Shown piece after piece: positions 47,817-56,991 of a stretch of 64,000 bases of DNA (position 1 is its first letter; the number at the start of each line of letters is the position of its first letter). The notes beneath the pieces were generated by a model. The model did no database searches, had not been told where the DNA came from, and was given only the letters and a program-made list of their open reading frames with translations. Position numbers and translations under genes: made by a program. The DNA is from Microvirga pakistanensis (GTDB lineage: Bacteria > Pseudomonadota > Alphaproteobacteria > Rhizobiales > Beijerinckiaceae), in the NCBI RefSeq assembly GCF_004458765.1, contig NZ_SPJX01000296.1:1-64000 (forward strand), given 5' to 3'.

Positions 47817-49340
47817 CTAATCCTGAATTTCGATCACCGGCTCCATCCCGAGGAGCTTGCCGAGCGCCTTCATGCGGCCCGCGAGTCGCTCGTTGGCCAG
47901 ATCCTGCATATCCGACGGCAGATGGAGGACGACCTGCCTGCCCCTCACCCTTAAGGGCGCCTGCGGAAGGATGCCTTCCATGGAGACCGAGACCGGGTAG
48001 GCGACTCGCATGAGCGCCGCGAGCAGGCGCGCGCGCTCCAGGTAACGCGGCCCGGCCAGGCTCCTGATCCGCGCGCTCACCTTGTCGGGTGAGAGCCCCT
48101 CATGCCGGAAGAAGATCGACAGCGCGAGATAGGCCCGTCCCGGATGGTCGAGGCCCGCGAAGGCGCCATAGGCGATGAGGTTGAGGCTCTGCTCGCCCCG
48201 GTAATCGGGATGCGCGCGCCAGCCGATATCGGCCAGCAGGCAGGCGGCCCGCCGCAGCCTGGTCTCGGCTTCGGTCTCGGCGATCCCAAGGCTCGTCATG
48301 AAGGCCTCGGTCCACTGGCACAGTTCCTCGCCATGGCGCGGCGAGCGGGAGCGCAGCAGATTGAGGTCGCTGGCAGCCGCCAGCAGCGGATCGCGCCTCT
48401 GCGTGTCCCGGTCGAGCTTGTCGAAGAGAACGCCTTCGCGCACGCCGAAAGCCGAAATCGCCACCTCCTTCGGCTCGCCGAGACGGATGATCTCCTCCAG
48501 CACGATGGCGCCATAGGCTAGCAGCGGCCGTCGGGCCTCGGAAACGCTCTCGATATCCTTCAGGGTCTTGGCGTCGGCCTCCTCCACCAGATGCAGGAAG
48601 TCGAGACCGTCCTCGGGATTGAGGATGTAGCCGTGCATCACGTGAAGCGGATAATCGGTCGCCGCTTGGTGCAGGCGCGCCAGCGCGCGCCAGGTGCCGC
48701 CGACCGCATAGAAGGTGCGGCCATGCAGGTTTTCCAGATATTCCGGCGCGCGTTCGAGGGCTGCGCGCACGATCTTCTGCGCCTTCTTCAGGGAGCCGCC
48801 GCTCACGTCCTGCAGGGCGAGGCCGCCGAGCGGCATGGTGACGCCCGTGCCGACCGCCGAGCCCTTCACGTCCACGAGTTCGAGACTGCCGCCTCCCATG
48901 TCGCCGACGATGCCGTCCGGCTGATGGAAGCCCGCCACGATGCCGAGCGCGGAGAAACGCGCCTCCTCACCCCCCGAAAGCAGGCTGATCGGACGCCCGC
49001 AGGCCCGGGCGGCCGCCTCCAGGAAGGCAGGCCCGTTGGTGGCGTCGCGCGCGGCGGCGGTTGCGAGCACGAAGACGTCGGACACCTGCATCGTGTCGCA
49101 CAGCACCCTGAACCGGGCGAGCGCACGAAGCGCGCGGTCCACTGCCTCGTCGTCCAGACGGCCCGTGGTGGCCACGTGACGGCCGAGACCGCAGAGAACT
49201 TTCTCGTTGTAGATGGGCGTCAAGGCGCGCGCCATGCCCTCGTAGGCCACGAGGCGCACCGAGTTCGAGCCGATGTCGATGATGGCGACCGGGCGTCCGA
49301 TCTTGAGTCTACCCTGGGCTTCTCGGACGGTGTTCTGCAT
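47817..49340 (-). CDS. ppx: Exopolyphosphatase (Ppx/GppA family)
   Basis: 507 residues that hydrolyse polyphosphate, and possibly guanosine pentaphosphate. The ASKHA phosphate motifs are IDIGSNSVRLVAYEG (about 20-34) and GDMGGGSLELV (about 148-158). A C-terminal HD-like helical domain follows from about 320. The ATG at 49340 lies one base after the ppk stop (TGACATG), so the enzymes that make and degrade polyphosphate are translationally coupled. Confidence 0.94.
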   Translation of the reverse strand: MQNTVREAQGRLKIGRPVAIIDIGSNSVRLVAYEGMARALTPIYNEKVLCGLGRHVATTGRLDDEAVDRALRALARFRVLCDTMQVSDVFVLATAAARDATNGPAFLEAAARACGRPISLLSGGEEARFSALGIVAGFHQPDGIVGDMGGGSLELVDVKGSAVGTGVTMPLGGLALQDVSGGSLKKAQKIVRAALERAPEYLENLHGRTFYAVGGTWRALARLHQAATDYPLHVMHGYILNPEDGLDFLHLVEEADAKTLKDIESVSEARRPLLAYGAIVLEEIIRLGEPKEVAISAFGVREGVLFDKLDRDTQRRDPLLAAASDLNLLRSRSPRHGEELCQWTEAFMTSLGIAETEAETRLRRAACLLADIGWRAHPDYRGEQSLNLIAYGAFAGLDHPGRAYLALSIFFRHEGLSPDKVSARIRSLAGPRYLERARLLAALMRVAYPVSVSMEGILPQAPLRVRGRQVVLHLPSDMQDLANERLAGRMKALGKLLGMEPVIEIQD

Positions 49341-49341
49341 G

Positions 49342-51660
49342 TCAGCGCTGTCCCCGCTTCGCGAGCGCCCGGGGACTGGAGGTCTTGAGGGATTTGCCAC
49401 GGCCGGAGAGGCTCGGATTGGTCATGAAATACTTATGGGCGTTGAACGGTTCCTCGCCCTTGACCGGCGCGATCCGCTGGCTCGTGCCGTCCGGGAGCAC
49501 GGCCCAGCTCTGCTCGTTGTCGAGGAGGTTGGCAAGCATGATCTGGTCCAGCACCTGCTGATGCACGGTCGTATTGATGATCGGCAGCAGAGCCTCGACC
49601 CGTCGGTCGAGATTGCGCGTCATCAGGTCGGCGGACGAGATGTACACATGCGCCTTCGGGTTCGGCAGCCCATGGCCGTTGCCGAAGGCATAGATGCGCG
49701 TGTGCTCCAGGAAGCGACCGACGATGGATTTCACCCGGATATTGTCCGACAGCCCCAGGATGCCCGGCCTCAGGCAGCAGATGCCGCGCACGATGAGGTC
49801 GACCTGCACGCCGGCAGCGGACGCATCGTAGAGAGCATCGATGATGTCGGGATCCACCAGCGAGTTGCACTTGCCCCAGATCGCGCCGGGCCGCCCCGCC
49901 TTGGCGTGAGCGGTCTCCTCCTCGATGTGCTGGAGCAGGCGCTTTCTCAGGGTCAGGGGCGACACCGCCATGCGCTCCAGTTCCGCCGGCTCCGCGTAAC
50001 CCGTCACGAAATTGAAGATGCGCGACACGTCCCGGCCGATCGCGGGATCGGCGGTGAAGAAGGACAGGTCGGTGTAGATGCGCGCCGTGATCGGGTGGTA
50101 ATTGCCCGTGCCCACATGGCAATAGGTGATGAGCTGGCTGCCTTCGCGCCGCACCACCATGGAGAGCTTGGCGTGCGTCTTCAGTTCGATGAAGCCGAAC
50201 ACCACCTGCGCACCGGCGCGCTCCAGGTCGCGGGCCCAGCGGATGTTGGCCTCCTCGTCGAAGCGGGCCTTGAGCTCGACCAGGGCCGTGACGGACTTGC
50301 CCGCCTCCGCGGCTTCCGCGAGAGCCGCCACGATGGGCGAATCCGAGGAGGTGCGGTAGAGCGTCTGCTTGATCGCCACCACGTTCGGATCGCGCGCGGC
50401 CTGGCGCAGGAACTGCACCACCGCGTCGAAGGATTCGTACGGGTGGTGGACGATAATGTCCTTCTCCCGGATCGCCGCGAAGCAATCGCCGCTATGCTCG
50501 CGGATGCGTTCGGGGAAACGCGGATTGTACGGCTTGAACTTGAGGTCCGGGCGCTCCAGGGCCACGAGCTGCGACAGGTCGCGCAAGCCCATCATGCCCT
50601 CGACCACGAAGACCTCGTCCTGGGAGACCTCCATCTCCTCGGCCACGAAGAGGCGCAGGTCCTCCGGCATCGCGGCCTCCACCTCGAGGCGGATGACGCT
50701 GCCGCGGCGGCGCTGCTTGAGCGCCGTCTCGAACAGGCGCACCAGATCCTCAGCCTCTTCCTCCACCTCGATATCGGAATCGCGGATGACCCGGAAGGCG
50801 CCCTGCCCCTGGATTTCGTAGCCGGGGAACAGGCGGCCCGTGTAGAGAACGATCATCTGTTCGAGGGCGATGAAGCGAGCCGAACTCGTCTCGGAGAAAT
50901 CCGGCAGACGGATGAAGCGATCGGCTCGCGACGGCAGGCGGATCAGCGCGTTCAGCACCTTGCCGTCGCTCTGGCGCACGAGCTTGAGCGCGATTGACGA
51001 GCCGAGATTCGGGATGAACGGGAACGGATGCGCCGGGTCGATGGCGAGCGGCGTCAGCACCGGGAAGATGTGGTTGAGGAAGTAATCCTCGAGCCAGGAC
51101 GCCTCCGGCTTTGTCAGCCCCGTGCCCTCGATGAGGACGATCCCCTCCCCCTGCAGGGCCTCGCGCAGCTCGCCCCAGCGGCGCTGCTGGTCGGAGGCCA
51201 GGCGGGACACCTCCACCGAGATCTTGGTCAATTGCTCCTGCGGCGTGAGCCCGTCCTGCGAGATGGTGGACACGCCGGAGCGCACCTGCCCGCGCAGGCC
51301 CGCGACGCGAACCATGAAGAACTCGTCCAGGTTCTCCGCCGAGATCGAGAGGAAACGCAGTTCCTCCAGCAGCGGATGATTGCGGTTGGAGGCTTCCTCC
51401 AGCACCCGGCGGTTGAACTGCAGCCAGGACAGCTCCCGGTTGATGAAGCGCTGCGGGAACTGCCGCAGCACCGCGCCGTCGAGCTCGATATCCGGCGGCG
51501 CCTTGGGCAGGGGCGCCTCGCTGATCGTCTCCAGATCCCTCAGGGCAATCGCATCGCGCACTTCGATCTCCGCCGCTTCTCTCTTCGGCGTCCGTTTTGC
51601 TCTGGGGGTCGTGACATTTTCACGACGTTTCGATGACAGGGCGGTCGGGTCAGGCTTCAC
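49342..51660 (-). CDS. ppk: Polyphosphate kinase 1
   Basis: 772 residues that polymerise the gamma-phosphate of ATP into polyphosphate. Domains: N-terminal ([19 protein letters not shown], about 72-90), head ([12 protein letters not shown]), and two phospholipase-D-like catalytic domains with [18 protein letters not shown] and IKQTLYRTS. The start is a GTG overlapping the hdaA stop (GAGTGAAG), implying coupling. A Lys/Arg-rich leader of about 50 residues precedes the first conserved block, so the true start could be further downstream. Confidence 0.95.
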   Translation of the reverse strand: MKPDPTALSSKRRENVTTPRAKRTPKREAAEIEVRDAIALRDLETISEAPLPKAPPDIELDGAVLRQFPQRFINRELSWLQFNRRVLEEASNRNHPLLEELRFLSISAENLDEFFMVRVAGLRGQVRSGVSTISQDGLTPQEQLTKISVEVSRLASDQQRRWGELREALQGEGIVLIEGTGLTKPEASWLEDYFLNHIFPVLTPLAIDPAHPFPFIPNLGSSIALKLVRQSDGKVLNALIRLPSRADRFIRLPDFSETSSARFIALEQMIVLYTGRLFPGYEIQGQGAFRVIRDSDIEVEEEAEDLVRLFETALKQRRRGSVIRLEVEAAMPEDLRLFVAEEMEVSQDEVFVVEGMMGLRDLSQLVALERPDLKFKPYNPRFPERIREHSGDCFAAIREKDIIVHHPYESFDAVVQFLRQAARDPNVVAIKQTLYRTSSDSPIVAALAEAAEAGKSVTALVELKARFDEEANIRWARDLERAGAQVVFGFIELKTHAKLSMVVRREGSQLITYCHVGTGNYHPITARIYTDLSFFTADPAIGRDVSRIFNFVTGYAEPAELERMAVSPLTLRKRLLQHIEEETAHAKAGRPGAIWGKCNSLVDPDIIDALYDASAAGVQVDLIVRGICCLRPGILGLSDNIRVKSIVGRFLEHTRIYAFGNGHGLPNPKAHVYISSADLMTRNLDRRVEALLPIINTTVHQQVLDQIMLANLLDNEQSWAVLPDGTSQRIAPVKGEEPFNAHKYFMTNPSLSGRGKSLKTSSPRALAKRGQR

Positions 51661-52349
51661 TCGTTTTCATCCGTTTCCTGCGAGGCTCCGAGGATCTCGG
51701 CGGCGATCGCGCGCGACACGCGTCTTCCCCGGCTGAGCGCCTCCCTGTCCAGAAGCGCCACCAGTTCCGAAGCCTTGGCGAGAGACCGTTCGATCCGAAG
51801 CGAAATATAATCGACAACGGAAGTATCGACCACGAGTTGCCTGTCGACGAACAGCTTCACCAGAACCGCCTTGAGCAGGGCGTCGTCGGGCGCATCGAGA
51901 GACACGCTCGGGGCCAGTCGCAGGCGCGACAGCAGGTCCGGCGTGTTCAGGCCCCAGCGGTCGGGCGGCGTCTCGCTGGTGATCAGAAGGGAGGCCTTCC
52001 GCTCCCGCGCGAGGTTCAGAAGGTGGAACAGGGCCGCCTCGTCCCGCTCGCCGCGGTCCATGTCCTCGATGGCGAGCGCCCCGTTCGAGATCAGGTGCGG
52101 AACCTTGTCGTGGCTGATATCGCGGGCATCGATGGTCCAGGCATGGGCATTCGTGGCCCAGATCGAGGCGAGATGGCTCTTGCCGCTGCCGCGCGGGCCG
52201 ATCAGCAGCAGGATCGTGTCGGGCCAGTCGGGCCAGCTCTCGATGAGGCCGTAGGCCAGCTCGTTGGAGGGGCTGACCAGAAAGTCCTCCGCCCCGAAGC
52301 GCGGATCGAGAGGCAGGTCGAAGGCCAGCTGCTTGGGTGCGTCACGCAT
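51657..52349 (-). CDS. hdaA: HdaA, DnaA-inactivating regulator
   Basis: A 230-residue DnaA-related AAA+ protein lacking a DNA-binding domain. The N-terminal QLAFDL (7-12) matches the beta-clamp-binding consensus. Walker A is [10 protein letters not shown] (about 50-59) and Walker B IEDMDRG (about 94-100). In Caulobacter, HdaA promotes DnaA-ATP hydrolysis at the replisome. The block pgsA-perM-hdaA-ppk-ppx is typical of Rhizobiales, tying replication control to polyphosphate genes. It overlaps perM by 8 bases and ppk by 4. Confidence 0.92.
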   Translation of the reverse strand: MRDAPKQLAFDLPLDPRFGAEDFLVSPSNELAYGLIESWPDWPDTILLLIGPRGSGKSHLASIWATNAHAWTIDARDISHDKVPHLISNGALAIEDMDRGERDEAALFHLLNLARERKASLLITSETPPDRWGLNTPDLLSRLRLAPSVSLDAPDDALLKAVLVKLFVDRQLVVDTSVVDYISLRIERSLAKASELVALLDREALSRGRRVSRAIAAEILGASQETDENE

Positions 52350-53454
52350 CGAAATCGGCCCTGTCCTCGATCTTCGGGTGGATGACCACCGGGGCGCCGC
52401 CGCGATAGAGAGGACTGGCCAGATATTGCTGCAACGCGAAGCGGGCGATCACCCCCATGGCGGCGGCCAGCGGCACCGCGAGCAGCAGGCCCACGAAGCC
52501 GAAGAGCGCCCCGAAGGCCAAAAGGGCGAACATCAGCCAGACCGGGTGGAGCCCCACGGAATCGCCCACCAGCTTGGGGGACAGGATGTTGCCCTCCACG
52601 AACTGGCCGAACACGAAAATGCCGAGCGTCGCCAGGATCATGGTCCAGTCGGGCCAGAACTGCACGATGGCCACGCCCATGGACAGGATGAGGCCGGTGA
52701 GCGAGCCCACATAGGGGATGAAGCTCAGGAGCCCCGCCGTCATGCCGATCAGAGCCCCGAAGTTCAGGCCGATCACGGTCAGCCCCACCGCGTAGAACGT
52801 GCCGAGGATGATGCAGACCATCGCCTGCCCGCGCACGAAGCCAGCGATGGCCCGGTCGATGTCGCGGGCGATGGCCCGGATCGTCTCCCGCTGGCGGACC
52901 GGCATCCAGGAATCCACCGTCCTGACCATGCGGTCCCAGTCCACCAGCATGTAGAACGCCACCACGGGCGTCACCACGAGCAGGGAGAAGATGCTGATGA
53001 GCGCCTGCCCGCCGGACCAGAGCCCCTGGAGGAAGGTGGCGATCCAGGCCACGCCCTGGCTGATCAGGTTGCCCACGGAGGTCTGCATCTGCGGCAGGGA
53101 ACCGTTGGCCCCGAGCCGGTCGAGGAGCGGCCTGAGCTGCTCGTTCGCGAGCTCCTGGAGCCTTGCGACGTAACTGGGGATCCGTTCCACGAACGCGCCG
53201 ACCTGCTGGACCGCGAACGGAACCAGGATCATGAGCGTGATGATGAAGACGAGGACGAAGAGCACCAGGATCAGGAGGCTCGCCCCCAAGCGTCCGATCC
53301 CGAGCTTCTGCATCCGGTCGGCAAGGGGGTCGAGCAGATAGGCCAGGGCGAAGCCCGCCACGAACGGCAGGAGGATGCCCCGCAGCACGAACAGCAGGAG
53401 CACCGCGAAGACCAGCGCCGCAATCCAGAATCCGATCTGCCGTTGGATCGTCAT
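52342..53454 (-). CDS. AI-2E family transporter (PerM-like)
   Basis: 370 residues. The N-terminal helices around 10-30 and 32-70 bracket LAYLLDPLADRMQKLG, typical of the family. A periplasmic amphipathic region (about 100-170) and further helices with GLNFGALIGMTAGLLSFIPYVGS and VGDSVGLHPVWLMFALLAFGALFGFVGLLLAVP follow. Family members include a sodium/proton antiporter and putative exporters; the substrate is unknown. GGAG lies 5 bases before the ATG at 53454. It overlaps hdaA by 8 bases. Confidence 0.9.
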   Translation of the reverse strand: MTIQRQIGFWIAALVFAVLLLFVLRGILLPFVAGFALAYLLDPLADRMQKLGIGRLGASLLILVLFVLVFIITLMILVPFAVQQVGAFVERIPSYVARLQELANEQLRPLLDRLGANGSLPQMQTSVGNLISQGVAWIATFLQGLWSGGQALISIFSLLVVTPVVAFYMLVDWDRMVRTVDSWMPVRQRETIRAIARDIDRAIAGFVRGQAMVCIILGTFYAVGLTVIGLNFGALIGMTAGLLSFIPYVGSLTGLILSMGVAIVQFWPDWTMILATLGIFVFGQFVEGNILSPKLVGDSVGLHPVWLMFALLAFGALFGFVGLLLAVPLAAAMGVIARFALQQYLASPLYRGGAPVVIHPKIEDRADFDA

Positions 53455-53485
53455 CGGTACTCCATACCCGAAACCCCTGGGCGCC

Positions 53486-54016
53486 TTAAGCAGCCATGTG
53501 CCGCAGCCAGCCTCCGAGATAGGCACCTGCGGAGGCGACGGTCAAGGTTGCGACGGTCAGCATCATGATATCCTCAAGCCCACCCAGCTCGATTCCATAG
53601 GCATTGGCGGCCAGCGCGTAGGCCGCGAAGCCGATCTGGGCCACGGTGTTGAGCTTGCTCACCATCAGCGGCTTAATCTCGACCGGGCGGCTCATGACCC
53701 AGGACAGGAGGACGGCCGACACGATCATCACGTCCCGCGACACGACCGTGATGGCCAGCCAGCTCGGGATCGCTCCCACGACCGCGAGCGCCACATAGAT
53801 CGACACCAGCAGCGCCTTGTCGGCAATCGGGTCGATATAGGCGCCGAACTCGCTCCTCATGTCGAAATGGCGGGCGATGAAGCCGTCAACCCCGTCCGAA
53901 ATGCCGGCCACGACGAACAGGATGAAGGCGGCCGCCCATTGCTGCTGCATGATCATGACGATCACGATGGGGACCATGATGAGGCGGGCGATGGTGATCA
54001 GGTTCGGGATGGTCAT
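53486..54016 (-). CDS. pgsA: CDP-alcohol phosphatidyltransferase, probable PgsA
   Basis: A 176-residue integral membrane enzyme with the CDP-alcohol phosphatidyltransferase motif D-G-x2-A-R-x8-G-x3-D-x3-D, seen as SDGVDGFIARHFDMRSEFGA and YIDPIADK (about 40-68). The N-terminus MTIPNLITIARL is characteristic of PgsA, which makes phosphatidylglycerol phosphate. The alternative is cardiolipin synthase of the same fold. The start at 54016 is chosen for this N-terminus; the ribosome-binding site is weak. Confidence 0.88.
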   Translation of the reverse strand: MTIPNLITIARLIMVPIVIVMIMQQQWAAAFILFVVAGISDGVDGFIARHFDMRSEFGAYIDPIADKALLVSIYVALAVVGAIPSWLAITVVSRDVMIVSAVLLSWVMSRPVEIKPLMVSKLNTVAQIGFAAYALAANAYGIELGGLEDIMMLTVATLTVASAGAYLGGWLRHMAA

Positions 54017-54096
54017 CGTAAGAGGATGATGCCGGGTTGAAGGCCCAAGTTCAATGTCCGAGGCTTCCTGGGACAATCACGGGTGACACCTCCCAT

Positions 54097-54128
54097 CATG
54101 GCCGGGCTCGTTCCGGGCATGACTCCGG
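54097..54128. repeat. Intergenic palindrome, family A, single unit
   Basis: ATCATGGCCGGGCTCGTTCCGGGCATGACTCCGG. One copy of the family-A palindrome in the divergent pgsA/purM gap, close to the purM leader. Confidence 0.7.
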
Positions 54129-54231
54129 AAAGGGGGTGGGGATGACGGCCCAGGCTCGCCCTCCCCTGAGGGAAAACCCTTGCCTCGGAGCGTCTCTCGC
54201 CTTACTCCCCACCCCAACACGGGGTGTGCCC

Positions 54232-55311
54232 ATGACGACCGAGAAGCCCGAGAAGCAGACGAACGGCCTGACCTATGCCCAAGCGGGCGTCGACATCGAC
54301 GCGGGCAATGCCATGGTGGATCAGATCAAGCCCCTGGTGCGATCCACGCGCCGCCCTGGCGCGGACGCGGAAATCGGCGGGTTCGGTGGCCTGTTCGACC
54401 TCAAGGCGGCCGGATTCAGGGACCCGATCCTGGTGGCCGCCAACGACGGCGTCGGCACGAAGGTGAAGATCGCCATCGACACCGGCATCCACGACACCAT
54501 CGGCATCGATCTCGTGGCCATGTGCGTGAACGACATCATCGTGCAGGGCGCGGAGCCCCTCTTCTTCCTCGATTATTTCGCCACCGGAAAGCTCTCGCCC
54601 GACGTCGGCGTCCACATCGTGAAGGGCATCGCAGAGGGCTGCCTCCAGGCGGGCTGCGCGCTGATCGGCGGCGAGACGGCGGAAATGCCGGGGCTCTACG
54701 CCCGGGGCGATTACGACCTCGCGGGCTTCGCGGTGGGCGCGGCCGAGCGCGGCACCCTGCTGCCGAAGGACGTAAGCGTGGGCGACGTGCTCATCGGCCT
54801 GCCCTCCTCCGGCGTCCATTCCAACGGCTTCTCGCTCGTTCGCCGGATCGTGGAACGCTCCGGCCTCGCCTGGGACGCTCCCGCCCCCTTCGCGCAAGGG
54901 AAGACCCTGGCGCAGGCCCTTCTCGAGCCGACCCGGATCTACGTGAAGTCCCTTCTCCAGGCACTGAAGGGCGGCGACGGGATCAATGCCCTGTGCCACA
55001 TCACCGGCGGCGGCTTCCCCGACAACATCCCGCGGGTGCTGCCCGACGGAGTCGGCGTGCGGCTCGATCTCAATGCCATCGCCGCTCCGCCCGTGTTCGG
55101 ATGGCTGAGCCGCACGGGCGGGGTTGCGGAAGCGGAAATGCTGCGCACCTTCAACTGCGGCATCGGCATGATCGTGGTGGCGGCAGCCTCCAAGGCCGAC
55201 GCGGTCATGGAGCGCCTTCGCCAGACGGGCGAGAGCCCGGTGCGCATCGGCGAGACCGTGGCCCATGCGGGCGGCGAGCGCGTCCAGACCTCGGGATCCC
55301 TCAAGCTCTGA
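54232..55311 (+). CDS. purM: Phosphoribosylformylglycinamidine cyclo-ligase (AIR synthetase)
   Basis: 359 residues forming the five-membered ring of the purine (FGAM to AIR, ATP-dependent). The N-terminal [20 protein letters not shown] (about 10-29) and the loops [14 protein letters not shown] (about 67-80), [12 protein letters not shown] and [11 protein letters not shown] are family-typical. The start is at 54232 (MTTEKPEKQ). Its stop TGA overlaps the purN ATG by one base. Confidence 0.97.
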   Translation: MTTEKPEKQTNGLTYAQAGVDIDAGNAMVDQIKPLVRSTRRPGADAEIGGFGGLFDLKAAGFRDPILVAANDGVGTKVKIAIDTGIHDTIGIDLVAMCVNDIIVQGAEPLFFLDYFATGKLSPDVGVHIVKGIAEGCLQAGCALIGGETAEMPGLYARGDYDLAGFAVGAAERGTLLPKDVSVGDVLIGLPSSGVHSNGFSLVRRIVERSGLAWDAPAPFAQGKTLAQALLEPTRIYVKSLLQALKGGDGINALCHITGGGFPDNIPRVLPDGVGVRLDLNAIAAPPVFGWLSRTGGVAEAEMLRTFNCGIGMIVVAAASKADAVMERLRQTGESPVRIGETVAHAGGERVQTSGSLKL

Positions 55312-55958
55312 TGGCCCGTCGCGTCGCCGTTCTGATTTCAGGCCGCGGGTCCAACATGGTCTCGCTGGTCGAGGCGGCTTCCGGGCCCGGCTTCCCGGCC
55401 CGGATCGCCCTGGTGCTCTCGAACCGTCCCGACGCGGCCGGACTGGAGCGCGCCAGGGCCGCCGGCATCGCGACGGCCGTCATCGACCACACGCAGCATC
55501 CGACCCGCGAGCGCTTCGAGCAGGCGATGGACGCGCTGCTGGTCGAGCACGGCATCGAGTTCATCTGCCTGGCCGGTTTCATGCGGGTGCTCACCGATTG
55601 GTTCGTGGAGCGCTGGACCGGCCGGATGATCAATATCCACCCTTCCCTCCTGCCCCTGTTCCGCGGCGTGAACACCCATCGCCGCGCGCTGGAGGAAGGC
55701 GTGCTCATCCACGGCTGCACGGTGCATTTCGTGGTGCCGGAGCTCGATGCGGGCCCCATCATCGCGCAGGCCGCCGTGCCGGTCGTCCCCGGCGACACAG
55801 AGGAGAGCCTGGCCGCGCGCATTCTCGTGCAGGAGCACCGGCTCTATCCGCAGGCCCTGCGCATGATCTGCGACGGGACGGCTCGGCTGGAGAATGGAAG
55901 GGTTGTGTTCTCGAACGACTGGGATGCAGGCGGGGCGCTGCGCTCGCCATCGCCCTGA
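55311..55958 (+). CDS. purN: Phosphoribosylglycinamide formyltransferase
   Basis: 215 residues that transfer formyl from 10-formyltetrahydrofolate to GAR in purine synthesis. The start [16 protein letters not shown] shows the phosphate loop; the catalytic region is AGFMRVLTD, MINIHPSLLPLFRG (Asn/His) and the later HGCTVHFVVPELDAGPII (Asp). The start overlaps the purM stop as TGATG, so the two enzymes are translationally coupled. Confidence 0.97.
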   Translation: MARRVAVLISGRGSNMVSLVEAASGPGFPARIALVLSNRPDAAGLERARAAGIATAVIDHTQHPTRERFEQAMDALLVEHGIEFICLAGFMRVLTDWFVERWTGRMINIHPSLLPLFRGVNTHRRALEEGVLIHGCTVHFVVPELDAGPIIAQAAVPVVPGDTEESLAARILVQEHRLYPQALRMICDGTARLENGRVVFSNDWDAGGALRSPSP

Positions 55959-56040
55959 ACACCTAAGAGGCAATTGACACCCGCTCGAAACGGGCGTCGA
56001 ATCAAAGCTGCTGGGTGGCCTCTTTAGACGGGAGGAAGCA

Positions 56041-56448
56041 ATGGAACAGCTTGACCGTCGCCAAACCTTGTTCAGTATTGCCGCAGCATCCGTTCTTCCA
56101 ATTCAATCTGCCGCCGCTCAAACATCTGGCACACCGGAGGGCCGGGAAATCGCGCCCGGTGTTCGACGCGTGGATTACACGAAGCGCGAGACGATGATCC
56201 CGAACTACAAGACGGTATCGATGCGCGACAACATCTACCAACCGGGTGCGAGCACCAGCGGGTCAAGTATGGCCAACGACATGGTCTGCCATATGCTGGA
56301 GGGCGAGCTGACCGTGGATACAGGGTCCGGCGACAGCCTTTATAGGAAGGGTGACGTATGGTCGTGCACCAAAGGCATGCCGGAGCGCAGCAAGAACACC
56401 GGCAGTACCGTGGCCATCATGCGAGTGATCGATCTGCTGCCGGGATAA
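56041..56448 (+). CDS. Exported cupin-fold protein with a twin-arginine-type signal
   Basis: 135 residues. The N-terminus MEQLDRRQTLFSIAAASVLPIQSAAA has RRQTLF near the start of the hydrophobic region, so Tat export is likely. The mature part has the beta-barrel pattern YQPGAS...VCHMLEGELTVDTGSG and KGDVWSCTKGMPERSKNTG, a single-cupin domain. The metal-binding HxH motif is missing, so a catalytic metal is not evident. GGGAGGAAG precedes the ATG. A convergent hairpin lies downstream. Confidence 0.8.
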   Translation: MEQLDRRQTLFSIAAASVLPIQSAAAQTSGTPEGREIAPGVRRVDYTKRETMIPNYKTVSMRDNIYQPGASTSGSSMANDMVCHMLEGELTVDTGSGDSLYRKGDVWSCTKGMPERSKNTGSTVAIMRVIDLLPG

Positions 56449-56484
56449 TTCCGGTTCAAATGGCTCCCGCATACCCTAATGGGG

Positions 56485-56510
56485 AAAGGCCGGGCTCAAG
56501 CCCGGCCTTT
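56485..56510. terminator. Bidirectional terminator hairpin
   Basis: A 12-base-pair perfect stem (AAAGGCCGGGCT / AGCCCGGCCTTT) with a two-base loop, flanked by A-rich and TTTCT sequence. It lies between the cupin gene and the convergent exported-protein gene and can act in both directions. Confidence 0.8.
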
Positions 56511-56535
56511 CTGGTATCACGCGTCTGGATGCGAG

Positions 56536-56901
56536 CTAGATCTTAGGACGCTGCAGCTTGCAGGAATCGAGGGCGGAGAGCGCCTTCTCGCGGGCGCTGT
56601 CGTTAAACACGCCGGTCTCGCGATAGGCCAGCAACTCGTCGGCGCTCAGGGAACGCATCGTGCGGCCCGCGTAGCAGTCACAGCCACGGTTCAGGGACGC
56701 TTCGCTGACGCCGCTCTGGAGCCTCGCTTGCGTGATGGCGCAGGCCTGGCTGACGCGGACGCGCAGCTGGGCGACGCTTTCGGTCTTCAGGGCCGGATCG
56801 GGCTGATACTGGGTCGGCGCGCTGGACGAGGCCGCAAAGGCTGCCGTGGTGCCGGCCACGATGGCAACAGCCGTCAGCAGCCCGCGCAGGGTCGTTGTCA
56901 T
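56536..56901 (-). CDS. Small exported cysteine-containing protein
   Basis: 121 residues with a signal peptide (MTTTLRGLLTAVAIVAGTTAAFAA, cleavage near AFA-A). The mature region has four cysteines (SQACAIT, GCDCYAG, SCKLQ) that could form two disulfides. No known domain. The function is unknown, and it stands alone. Confidence 0.75.
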   Translation of the reverse strand: MTTTLRGLLTAVAIVAGTTAAFAASSSAPTQYQPDPALKTESVAQLRVRVSQACAITQARLQSGVSEASLNRGCDCYAGRTMRSLSADELLAYRETGVFNDSAREKALSALDSCKLQRPKI

Positions 56902-56991
56902 GGATAGCTCCCCGGAAACAAGATCACGTCCGAGCTTTAAGAATAGATTTCGCCGCCCCGATCAAGGGCAACACGAAAACAGCCTTAAAAC

